This document shows, piece after piece, positions 6,901 through 12,786 of a stretch of DNA of 12,786 bases; positions within the stretch are counted from its first letter, which is position 1, and each line of letters opens with the position of its first letter. Made by a program: the position numbers and the translations under genes. The stretch is from Clostridia bacterium (lineage in GTDB: Bacteria; Bacillota_A; Clostridia; Christensenellales; CAG-138). Below the pieces are notes generated by a model. It was not told the origin of the DNA, did not search any database, and worked only from the letters and a program-made list of their open reading frames with translations. Location of the stretch: positions 1 through 12,786 of the forward strand of contig JAFUDD010000367.1 in assembly GCA_017459315.1 (NCBI GenBank). The letters are read 5' to 3'.

Positions 6901-9900
6901 GGTTGGTTGTGGTGCTCTGCAGTTTGGACACGGCGGAAAGCTGTGTCACCGTTCGATCCGCCGTATTGTAAGCGGCATATACGGCGTTGCCTTCATTATC
7001 CCGCAAGCTGACGGCCTGTCCGTTGTTGTCGAACTGGTAAATGGTATCGCGGCCTTGCTTATCGGTCACCGTTGTGCAGTTCCACCCATAGGTAAAGGTA
7101 AGATACTGCCCGGCGGTAGTGTTCGCCTTTTCTTCAACCTTGGTAACACGGTACGGAGCCGTTCCGTTATAGGTGTACGTCAGGTTGTAGGAATCTACGT
7201 TCATTGCGCGGGTCAAGCAGTGATTCGAATAGGTATAGGAACTGCTTTTTCCGTCCGCATAGGAGATCCCGGTCAAATCGGTTGAGGAATACGTATAATT
7301 GACGTTCAACCCGTTCGGAACGGTGATCGAAGAAAGAAGGTTGCTTGTATACGCGAGCGTAATGCTCTGCCCGGCGGACTGCCCGGCAAGCTTCTCTTGT
7401 ATGCTTGTAATCTTCAGATCGGTAATGGTTGTGGAACTGTAGGAGATTAAAATCTGATTTCCGTTGGCGTCCTGAACGGTGGTCAATCTGCCGTTATTGA
7501 CACCGGAATCACAGGCAAAGATCAATTTGTTTCCGCCCTTATCCGAGATCGTAACAGTTGTACCGGAAATCGTCAGCGTGCTGTTGTGATCCAGCTCGTT
7601 CACATATGTGTTGGCGCTGCTGTACTTGTAATATTGCCGTGTTCCGTCGCCGTCAATCAGCTGGTAATAGGTTGCGGTCCCCGTACGATTCGTAAGCTCC
7701 ACTTTTTTCAGAGATTGCGAATAATTCAGCCTCCAACCGTATCCGTAACCGATATTGGTGGTTCTGTCGTTTGTGTTGTATACGTGGGAAAGTGAAACCG
7801 GTAAAACACCGTTGCTAACGGAAGCGTCTGCATGCATCCATGTCAGATTTCCGGAGAACAAGTTCACACTGCCGGTTCCGGCTCTTCCGGCCTGTTGACT
7901 GTAATAGGAGTACCGATCTTCAAGTCCTGTAGAGTTTACATAGATCAGGGAAAAATACGGATGTCCCGAATAGGCGGCATTGTAGTCGGCGGAGCGATAT
8001 TCAATATAGGTACTGCCATCCAGCAGAATGCCGTAGTTTGACTGAATGCCGGCAATCCACTTTTTCGTAAGATCCGTAACGTCAAAATGATTGAAGTTGG
8101 AACCGTAAGCAGCACCGACAAGAGCAACGGCTCTGCTTGTATCTACAGGGTTTCCAAGCGCTTGAAATTTATTCCATGTATATGCCTGCGGCGTGATCCA
8201 GTCCTTAACGATCGGATAGGCCGTTACATAATAGCCGCCGTTTTCCGCCGCATACCGCGACAGATTTATAGTCGCCTCCAATACTACGTCTCCCGCCTGG
8301 AGCTGATTTTTCAAAGACGTAATATCGAAGTACACCAGCCCGTCATACGCTTTGCTGGAGCCTATTTTGATCCTGTCTCTGGTAGAATAGTTCGAAGTGG
8401 GAGAAGACGCCGTGATATACGCATCGATCGCACTTCCGCTGAACAAAGGCTTAATTTCCGGATCGATTACAACAGGATATGCCGCTTTCTGCAGCCACTC
8501 CATATCCGGCTCGACCATATAAATGAATGTGTTTTTATCAGCTGTATCAGGCGTATAATCGGGAAGGGGAATGTCCTCCAGAATATGCGCGATACGATCA
8601 GCTTCAAAAAGCTCCTCATCGGATGGCCATACCGCTTCTTCATCGACGGACGCCTCAGGCTCTTCATCCGTCGATTCCTCTGCGACTGTATCTTCTGTAT
8701 CTTCTTCGCCGGTCGTCATCTCTGCTTCAAAATCAGAATTTTCTTCCGGCGCAGGATTTTCTTCCGGCTCTTCCGGAAGCGCATTGTCGGATTCCCGATC
8801 CTCTTCCTCGACAGATGCATCTTCCGCATTATCATCCGTTCCCTCGGTTGATTCCTCCGGAACCGTATCGGGCGCTTCAAATGGTTCATCCGACGATTCT
8901 TCCGGCAACGTTTCAGAACCGTCATTCTCGGATTCTTCGAGCGAAGGTTCAACAGAATCCTCGGACGAATTTTCTTGGGATTCCTCATCCAAAGTTTCTT
9001 CTGCGGATTCATCCACCTGATTCTCCGCCGAATCTTCGCTGTCTCGTCCGTATGCCCAAAGTATGCGATCATCCTCTTCCGAGACAACACTTTCGATTTC
9101 AACATTCTCACCGAATGCATCGCAGGCAAAGAAACCTATCGTATCCTTGTAGCTGCCGTAGATTCGGTAATAAACCGCGCCTTCTCCATCCGTGAAGGAG
9201 AACAGCGCTGCTGTCATTTCTTCGTCGGTATCTTCGGGCGTATAAAAATCGGGGACAATTTCAAGGGCGTTGTCTGCACTGTCCGGATCAATATTCAATC
9301 GCTCTGCGACAAAGGCCTGCCGCTGCATATCGAGTTCTGCCGCATCTGTAGACTCCGCCTGTTCTCCGTCTCGCTCAGGAAGCTCATCTTCTTCATTATC
9401 CCGAAGCGTAGGAGGAAATCTCCACGCCGAAGTCCGCGCAAACGGAGAAGCCGGGACCATCGAATTTCCGGTTCCGATTATATTTTCTTCTTCTGCAAGA
9501 CCTTCTCCGACGTCTGTGTTTTCTGCTGCTGCGTTTGCTTTAGCACGATCTTCTCTGGCCTTACGCTCCGCTTCGATCCATGCGGCAAACTCGGATGCAG
9601 TCATGAGGCTGACACGAATATCTTCGCTTGTCTCACCGTCTGCATCTTCCATAGAGGGTGATCCAATACGGAAAACCGGCTCTTGTTTGTCGTTTTCAAA
9701 CAAAATGCTGCCGTCTTCTTGTACAACAGGATACACGCCGTCGCACTTCAGTTCTAACTGGTATACTGTTTTTTCTGTCGGTCTCTCTTTAACCGTAATA
9801 TATTCAGATAACGTATAGGACGTTAAAACGTATCGAACGCTTTCACCTGTTTCGGGATTCTCATACAGGATCGCGGAGGACAGCGTTTCGGGGAAGCGCA

Positions 9901-10450
9901 GCTCCATATCCTGTCGTTCATTTCCTGCCAGCTCGGCAAGAACCTCGCTTTCTTGTGAAAGGACCTGCGCTTTGCCGCCTTCCATGCGTAAAAACCGCCA
10001 TGCGACAGACTGATCATTCAACGTATAGCGAACCAGCTGATCGGCGCCAAGGGAATCACCGAATTGAACATCTGCGCCTGCGACCGTGCGATACCGGGTT
10101 TCTTTATTCTTTTCATCTGTAAACGGGATTAACGTATTATCTATATCTCGCCATTTACCGTTTTCCTGCATATGAACAGGATACGGATAGAGAACGGCTT
10201 CCACCGCGCCGTCCGCTCGGAGAAAATGCTTTTCGCTTTCTCCTCGCTTGTTTTCCTCCTCTCCGATCAGTGGACTGTATGTCAACTGCACATCTCGGGA
10301 AAAATCCGTCTTGCTTTCATATTCCTTGATGATTCGACTCGTTTCCAGTTCATCCGCTAATGCCTTTGCGGGCATGGCAACGTAGGATACAAACAGACAG
10401 ATCCCCGCCAGCAGTATCCCTATTACTCTCTTTGCTGCTTTGACTTTCAT
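3341..10450 (-). CDS. Secreted RHS/YD-repeat protein with NlpC/P60-type C-terminal tip
   Basis: A 2369-aa giant. Residues 1-32 are a signal peptide (cleavage after AKALA). An N-terminal beta-rich region is followed by an acidic low-complexity linker (~467-617), a YPVVIDPE motif near 662 and a DNRLRE domain (~675-840). From LEDRYSYYSQQAGRAGTGSV (~845) the RHS shell begins. YD repeats run to ~1175, are interrupted by two jelly-roll, carbohydrate-binding-like modules (~1180-1317 from NLLKNGHF, and ~1318-1497), and continue to ~2100. The RHS core YRGYVYDEETNFYYLQSRYY with DPTVGRFISAD lies near 2120-2150 and ends at NPTSRTDYSG (Asp2175). The last 191 residues are the tip, described separately. In this family the shell encloses the C-terminal toxin. 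AAGGAGA lies 8 nt before the ATG. The start is 90 nt after the upstream lipoprotein gene, with no strong terminator or clear promoter in the gap, so co-transcription is plausible. There is no LPxTG or C-terminal anchor. RHS identity is certain; what it kills or binds is not shown. Confidence 0.96.
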   Translation of the reverse strand: MKVKAAKRVIGILLAGICLFVSYVAMPAKALADELETSRIIKEYESKTDFSRDVQLTYSPLIGEEENKRGESEKHFLRADGAVEAVLYPYPVHMQENGKWRDIDNTLIPFTDEKNKETRYRTVAGADVQFGDSLGADQLVRYTLNDQSVAWRFLRMEGGKAQVLSQESEVLAELAGNERQDMELRFPETLSSAILYENPETGESVRYVLTSYTLSEYITVKERPTEKTVYQLELKCDGVYPVVQEDGSILFENDKQEPVFRIGSPSMEDADGETSEDIRVSLMTASEFAAWIEAERKAREDRAKANAAAENTDVGEGLAEEENIIGTGNSMVPASPFARTSAWRFPPTLRDNEEDELPERDGEQAESTDAAELDMQRQAFVAERLNIDPDSADNALEIVPDFYTPEDTDEEMTAALFSFTDGEGAVYYRIYGSYKDTIGFFACDAFGENVEIESVVSEEDDRILWAYGRDSEDSAENQVDESAEETLDEESQENSSEDSVEPSLEESENDGSETLPEESSDEPFEAPDTVPEESTEGTDDNAEDASVEEEDRESDNALPEEPEENPAPEENSDFEAEMTTGEEDTEDTVAEESTDEEPEASVDEEAVWPSDEELFEADRIAHILEDIPLPDYTPDTADKNTFIYMVEPDMEWLQKAAYPVVIDPEIKPLFSGSAIDAYITASSPTSNYSTRDRIKIGSSKAYDGLVYFDITSLKNQLQAGDVVLEATINLSRYAAENGGYYVTAYPIVKDWITPQAYTWNKFQALGNPVDTSRAVALVGAAYGSNFNHFDVTDLTKKWIAGIQSNYGILLDGSTYIEYRSADYNAAYSGHPYFSLIYVNSTGLEDRYSYYSQQAGRAGTGSVNLFSGNLTWMHADASVSNGVLPVSLSHVYNTNDRTTNIGYGYGWRLNYSQSLKKVELTNRTGTATYYQLIDGDGTRQYYKYSSANTYVNELDHNSTLTISGTTVTISDKGGNKLIFACDSGVNNGRLTTVQDANGNQILISYSSTTITDLKITSIQEKLAGQSAGQSITLAYTSNLLSSITVPNGLNVNYTYSSTDLTGISYADGKSSSYTYSNHCLTRAMNVDSYNLTYTYNGTAPYRVTKVEEKANTTAGQYLTFTYGWNCTTVTDKQGRDTIYQFDNNGQAVSLRDNEGNAVYAAYNTADRTVTQLSAVSKLQSTTTNLLKNGHFARSAEWTLGTGASYYGDYGYNGHRTMRLNASANIAQTVSVTSGKTYTLSASVCGGSGVYLQIVPTSGSTVTSAPASVGVAQGSGWEKLSVSFRSTYTGTVTVKVVNGGSAQAWVDYVQFEQSASPGRYNLVENTDWNNGTNQYYFNGNCDTSPSGIVDVGSDTTPLGTTHPSMLDTHVYKIAGNSYNNYLYCNTRVNGSAGDTWTFGAWCYTNSPACTTQRIANTSPYDRSYCNLNIRVRFLDSDYNEISIVKMPFLTDISQWQYVCGSAVAPSAYTYVALQAEFSYACNTSYFDGMQLYREEFSQAYAYDSSGNLTGYTSLIGQHDSFTYDSNNNVTRSTDPKGNQTNYTYDSKHNLLTATSPQGVVTTNTYNAKGQVTETKVGNSSTYIRSTSAYNAANGLTTSVTDARGNSVLYGYDSTTRQNTSITDPKGNVSTYTYGNAANMRRLASLQSADTGTVSYGYDAYGKLTAITRGSTVYGLTYDTWNRSLATKVGNTALSTNAYDSYGRLSSVTYGNGFTAQYIYDELDRVTQIKLNNSLAYEMIYNAEGNLYEQRNYKTHRATFFDYDHAGRCMASLEKSFTGSGSSISYGSIVSSYKYEYDVNDNLTKLANTTAGQSWNTIYTYDGDNRSLTATFASGKVLTNTYDAIGRVTQRRLGLASNYDTVLTYKPGANSSQTALLATYKNGSDTAYAYEYDANGNITSITQGTVSVTYTYNDANELIRENNGFTNQTVTYTYDDWGNITEKKVYAYTTAADPGTPTQTIPYVYGNSTWGDQLTSYNNQSISYDAMGNPTSYLGSTLTWEGKQLTGVGTTTYAYDENGLRTQKTVSGATTNYYYNGSMLMSLVQGGNTLLFSYDAQGRAAAVNFNGTYYYYIRNGQGDVIKLIDNSKNTVVEYTYDTWGKQLSCTGSLASTLGVLNPFRYRGYVYDEETNFYYLQSRYYDPTVGRFISADVLLSTGQGVIGHNTFAYCLNNPTSRTDYSGNTSVSIPEILIVVIAIILAATTGCSNSVQTVDCIEETPPIIQVEISSDVETAHPPIKYPPVIESYINEAQIMIGESYDRRDCAQLVRASVLMYDPGFRRGARYQWANYDSTLWLRQEESDISKIPAGALLYYKTEEGKIVHTAIYLGYDMMIDSTDREDIFGVSERSVKSKLTYNNKPITIVGYLYPKNLK
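4817..4988 (-). repeat. ~172-bp dispersed direct repeat, copy 2 (within the RHS gene)
   Basis: The partner of the copy at 1985-2156, same orientation, encoding residues ~1820-1877 of the RHS protein (GKVLTNTYDAIGRVTQRRLG part). This copy lies in an intact reading frame, so it is the parent or sister of the decayed copy. Confidence 0.9.
8600..9050 (-). other. Acidic low-complexity linker in the RHS protein
   Basis: Residues ~467-617 of the RHS protein consist almost only of Glu, Asp, Ser, Thr, Pro and Ala, with repeated EES/DEE/SDE units and no aromatic residues until AVWPSDEELF near its end. It separates the N-terminal beta region (ending near ILWAYG) from the YPVVIDP/DNRLRE part. It is predicted to be disordered and strongly negative. 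The DNA shows matching short purine-rich repeats (GAA/GAG/TCC units), so replication slippage may change its length between strains. Confidence 0.8.
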
Positions 10451-10540
10451 CTTCTTTGTCTCCTTTTCTGTAATTTTGAATGTGAAATCGCACTATATGT
10501 GATATAACGGCCGATAGCTTAAAGTATGAGAAACATGATT

Positions 10541-12043
10541 TCAATTTGTTAAACTGTTGTCGATCAGCGAGCCATCAATTGCACTGAAGGAAAACAATAG
10601 GGGCGAAAGACTTTGATCATTATCATCTGTACTTATCGGTGTATTTTTGTGTACTGTACCATAAAAATTCCAAGCCGGAATTAACTGCCCTATATCGTCG
10701 ATATCCGAAAAAGTAATGCGATTTAAGCAAAAGCTGATACGATTAATCTGTATAGCCGAATCGTTTAGCTCGGAAAAACAAATGTTTTCGATTGTTCTCA
10801 TCGCTTCTTGCATGAAAGGATCAAAATCGATTATCGTAACGTCATTCGTAATGGGCCTAACCATTTCCATGGGAGAATACCAGCTTATATAGTAAATCCC
10901 TTTTTCATCGACACATATACGAATACTTTCGTACTGCCATCGGTTAACTTCATTATTCGCAAGTAATATTCTATGCCCTGCATCATAATAGGTTCCGGGT
11001 ATTTTACGGTAGCCTCTTGAGCATAATAACAAGTAAGAATACTCTTTCGGATTATCTTTGTTCGTTAAGGCAATTACTGAATTAACAGCTATGTCATCAA
11101 TGCCTAATTTGGCCATAAACCATTCCGTATATGACACGGCATGCGTCGGCAAAAAAACTGCTTTCTCCAATCCGATATTTTGCAGTTCGATAGGATTATC
11201 CGGATCCGATATCAAAATGCGAGTATCTTGTTCTCCGCCAATTAAGCGGCATCGCCAATCCTGAAAGCAGAAATGCGCTTGGCGCCAAGGAATGGTTGTT
11301 CCTACAACATCATCTTTTTCATCTATATTAGGGTTTATTACCGAAAAGAAACGGGTCGGGGTCTGATTCTCTTCTGATCGTGCATCTACGCCAATGTAGG
11401 ATAACAATGGAATTCCCCAGTGATTTGTTTCCTGAATTATCGATGCCATAGTTCCGTCGCAGGAAATGTTTGTGTCAAAGAGAGGGGCGTTAGGAAATCT
11501 ATCGGCTAATGAACTGATCTCTCCTTTCAGATATTCTATATAGCCTGCTTCATCAGGGTCATTCTCTATCTGCTTCAGTTCGTCATAGTAACTTGATATT
11601 CGCTTGGCAATCTGTATTTTTGTTAATTCATATCTGTCCCTTTGCCACATTTGTGTTTCACTGCAAAGTTCATCAAACAATTGATATACCAGCGTTTGAG
11701 AAAAGCTACCTTTCTTTACTTCAACAATGGGTATCTCTGTGATGTCAGGCACATCAACAATAGCATTTACGGCAATCGAAACATCATCTCCAGTCCTGAT
11801 TTCACATTGATAATCATTTGGAATATGGTATATGCTGCGAACATACAGCGGCATACTGGATCTATTATCGGAACAATCCGAACTGCTTGGTATGAAGAGT
11901 TTTATCTGGGGAAGTGATTCGCTTATCCCGACATCCGCGCCACTGTTTTGGCTGTGTGTTTCTTTCTGAGATGTCAATGAAGGTGTGCAGGATATGTGTG
12001 TCAAGACAATGAAACACCAAAGAACCAGTAAGAGACGCTTCAT
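10541..12043 (-). CDS. Lipoprotein, resembles DUF6034 family
   Basis: A 500-aa predicted lipoprotein. I start it at 12043 (MKRLLLVLWCFIVLTHISC) because this gives a proper signal peptide ending in Cys19 and an AAGAGGG ribosome binding site 7-8 nt upstream; the longer frame from 12088 would put a charged 15-residue extension before the signal and overlap the upstream gene. A Ser/Thr-rich linker follows. The mature part has VNAIVDVPDITEIPIVEVKK (near residue 90-115), a charged helical stretch (YYDELKQIENDPDEAGYIEY, ~150-190), and a C-terminal PAWNFYG...SPLLFSFSAIDGSLID block. From memory this order matches the DUF6034 lipoproteins of gut Clostridia; I could not align it. The lipobox is weak at -3 (His). 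No catalytic motif is seen. It lies between a small secreted protein (16 nt upstream) and the RHS gene (90 nt downstream). Function unknown. Confidence 0.8.
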   Translation of the reverse strand: MKRLLLVLWCFIVLTHISCTPSLTSQKETHSQNSGADVGISESLPQIKLFIPSSSDCSDNRSSMPLYVRSIYHIPNDYQCEIRTGDDVSIAVNAIVDVPDITEIPIVEVKKGSFSQTLVYQLFDELCSETQMWQRDRYELTKIQIAKRISSYYDELKQIENDPDEAGYIEYLKGEISSLADRFPNAPLFDTNISCDGTMASIIQETNHWGIPLLSYIGVDARSEENQTPTRFFSVINPNIDEKDDVVGTTIPWRQAHFCFQDWRCRLIGGEQDTRILISDPDNPIELQNIGLEKAVFLPTHAVSYTEWFMAKLGIDDIAVNSVIALTNKDNPKEYSYLLLCSRGYRKIPGTYYDAGHRILLANNEVNRWQYESIRICVDEKGIYYISWYSPMEMVRPITNDVTIIDFDPFMQEAMRTIENICFSELNDSAIQINRISFCLNRITFSDIDDIGQLIPAWNFYGTVHKNTPISTDDNDQSLSPLLFSFSAIDGSLIDNSLTN

Positions 12044-12059
12044 CTGTCTACCCTCTTTC

Positions 12060-12503
12060 TTATCCATGGCAGCAATAATATGTTCCATACCAATAGCCGA
12101 AAATTGAAGCAGACGCAGATTCTGTATTATTGATTATTTTTAAATGTATCTCATGATAAGCGGTTTTATATAAAGGTATCATTTTTTCACACGGGCTGCA
12201 CCATTCAACGGGCGGACCTAAGGCCACGGCGTTCTCATTCACAGGTTGTATGTATATTGACAGTACCTCATTTGAATTCATTTCAAGGACGCTTACATAA
12301 ATATAGTCATCCCACAGATATTTTGCACCTGAAGTGGCAAACGGTTTGATGATAGCCTTTTCCGTATAGATTTCATTATCGCAAATACCGGCCGAGAAGG
12401 TGGCTGTTGAAACATTTTCCTCAATGTGGTTAGAATGGGATACGAATAGCAAGGAACTGCAGAGAAACCATAGAAACAGTTTTATAAATATGCTTCGACA
12501 CAT
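12060..12503 (-). CDS. Small secreted protein of unknown function
   Basis: A 147-aa protein with an N-terminal signal peptide (MCRSIFIKLFLWFLCSSLLF, cleavage probably near SHS-NH, residue 24). The mature part, about 120 aa, alternates short hydrophobic strands with polar turns, like a small beta-sandwich. It contains WCSPC (residues 101-105) and a tyrosine-rich end with paired Cys (GYWYGTYYCCHG), so disulfides are possible. WCSPC equals the thioredoxin-like active-site motif, but its late position and the lack of a cis-Pro region argue against that fold. GGAG lies 11 nt before the ATG, a longer spacing than usual. Its TAA is 16 nt before the lipoprotein start, so it is first in the presumed operon. 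I do not recognise its family. A stalk or surface partner of the lipoprotein is possible but unproven. Confidence 0.7.
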   Translation of the reverse strand: MCRSIFIKLFLWFLCSSLLFVSHSNHIEENVSTATFSAGICDNEIYTEKAIIKPFATSGAKYLWDDYIYVSVLEMNSNEVLSIYIQPVNENAVALGPPVEWCSPCEKMIPLYKTAYHEIHLKIINNTESASASIFGYWYGTYYCCHG

Positions 12504-12602
12504 TTTCTATATAACTCCATTTCACAGCAAATGATCCGCACTATTAGGTTCTCATTAAATATGACTAAAAAAACAAAGGCATATGATGTGTATAATAAAA
12601 AA

Positions 12603-12630
12603 ATTTTATGACGAATTATTCCTTCAACAA
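12603..12630 (-). promoter_or_regulatory. Candidate promoter for the secreted protein/lipoprotein/RHS operon
   Basis: On the minus strand TTGTTG (12630-12625) and TAAAAT (12608-12603) are separated by 16 nt and lie about 100 nt upstream of the first gene of the operon, in strongly A/T-rich sequence. The -10 matches the consensus in five of six positions, the -35 only in three. The whole stretch 12504-12786 holds no gene I can support and is the natural leader region of the operon. Confidence 0.3.
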
Positions 12631-12786
12631 AGCAAAAAGCATGGGATGTGTTGTTTATATTAAAAAATACTTCCTGTAATACTCTTTCCACATCCGATAA
12701 ACAAGAACTGTCGTATCACTCCAAAATGCATTAAAAAATACTGACATCAAAACAGATTCGTAAAAATGTTGTAATACTATGCGTGA

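Noticed and set aside
6350..7285. 311-codon plus-strand open frame antisense to the RHS gene
   Set aside because: It is a shadow frame of the RHS coding sequence, with no ribosome binding site, Arg/Cys/His-rich composition and no recognisable domain. The same applies to the other plus-strand frames between 2336 and 10360.
3341..10450. YD repeats read as a tandem DNA repeat array
   Set aside because: The repeats are protein-level motifs with little DNA identity between units, so they do not form a DNA repeat array.
10451..10540. Dedicated promoter for the RHS gene with the partial palindrome CACTATATGTG as operator
   Set aside because: No -35/-10 pair with proper spacing could be found. TTGAAA has only a poor -10 17 nt on, and the palindrome is too short and imperfect to claim.
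12044..12088. Longer start for the 500-aa lipoprotein
   Set aside because: The 15-residue extension (MEHIIAAMDKKEGRQ) would precede a complete signal peptide, overlaps the upstream gene and has no ribosome binding site, while the internal start has one.
12060..12503. WCSPC as a thioredoxin/TlpA active site
   Set aside because: The motif sits at residue 101 of 147 with no preceding thioredoxin strand pattern and no cis-Pro segment after it. The match is most likely coincidental.
12482..12691. 69-codon minus-strand frame upstream of the secreted protein
   Set aside because: It begins with GTG without a ribosome binding site, lies in very A/T-rich DNA, overlaps the next gene and has no protein-like features; more likely the leader of the operon.

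Overview
The window looks like a chromosomal accessory region of a low-to-mid-GC Bacillota, most likely a gut or rumen member of the Clostridia. The reasons are strong AGGAGG-type ribosome binding sites, several Gram-positive lipoprotein signal peptides, a class D-like sortase, a DNRLRE/YD-repeat (RHS) secreted giant of the kind common in Clostridia, and a BspA-type leucine-rich-repeat lipoprotein. No rRNA, tRNA, CRISPR array, intact transposase or integrase was seen.

Left edge (1-537, plus strand): the 3' end of a sortase gene (2-235), cut by the window start. Its catalytic Cys is present, but Lys stands where the family has its essential Arg. A decayed lipoprotein gene (259-466) follows, with a stop codon in the signal peptide, a frameshift and further stops.

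Middle left (538-1830, minus strand): a 64-codon gene (1706-1512) followed 47 nt later by a DUF2971 gene (1464-538). A pair of 14-bp direct repeats spaced 50 bp apart lies upstream and may be an operator or promoter region.

RHS debris (1832-2290): a remnant of an RHS gene (about 1874-2157) carrying a ~172-bp near-identical copy of part of the large RHS gene, bounded by two hairpins. This marks the site as an RHS recombination hotspot.

Main locus (2333-12503, minus strand, read right to left): a small secreted protein (147 aa), a 500-aa lipoprotein resembling DUF6034, a 2369-aa RHS protein, and a 330-aa LRR lipoprotein. Gaps are 16, 90 and 15 nt and no strong terminator separates the genes, so one operon is plausible. 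The RHS protein has a signal peptide, a long acidic linker, a DNRLRE domain, an RHS shell interrupted by two carbohydrate-binding-like modules, and an RHS core. After the core comes a 191-residue A/T-rich tip made of a hydrophobic segment ending in a lipobox-like Cys and an NlpC/P60-type cysteine peptidase domain. This is polymorphic-toxin architecture with a predicted cell-wall hydrolase as the tip. If that tip acts outside the membrane, a self-protection protein would have to be exported too, and the LRR lipoprotein 15 nt downstream is the best-placed candidate. That link is an inference and is not shown by sequence alone.
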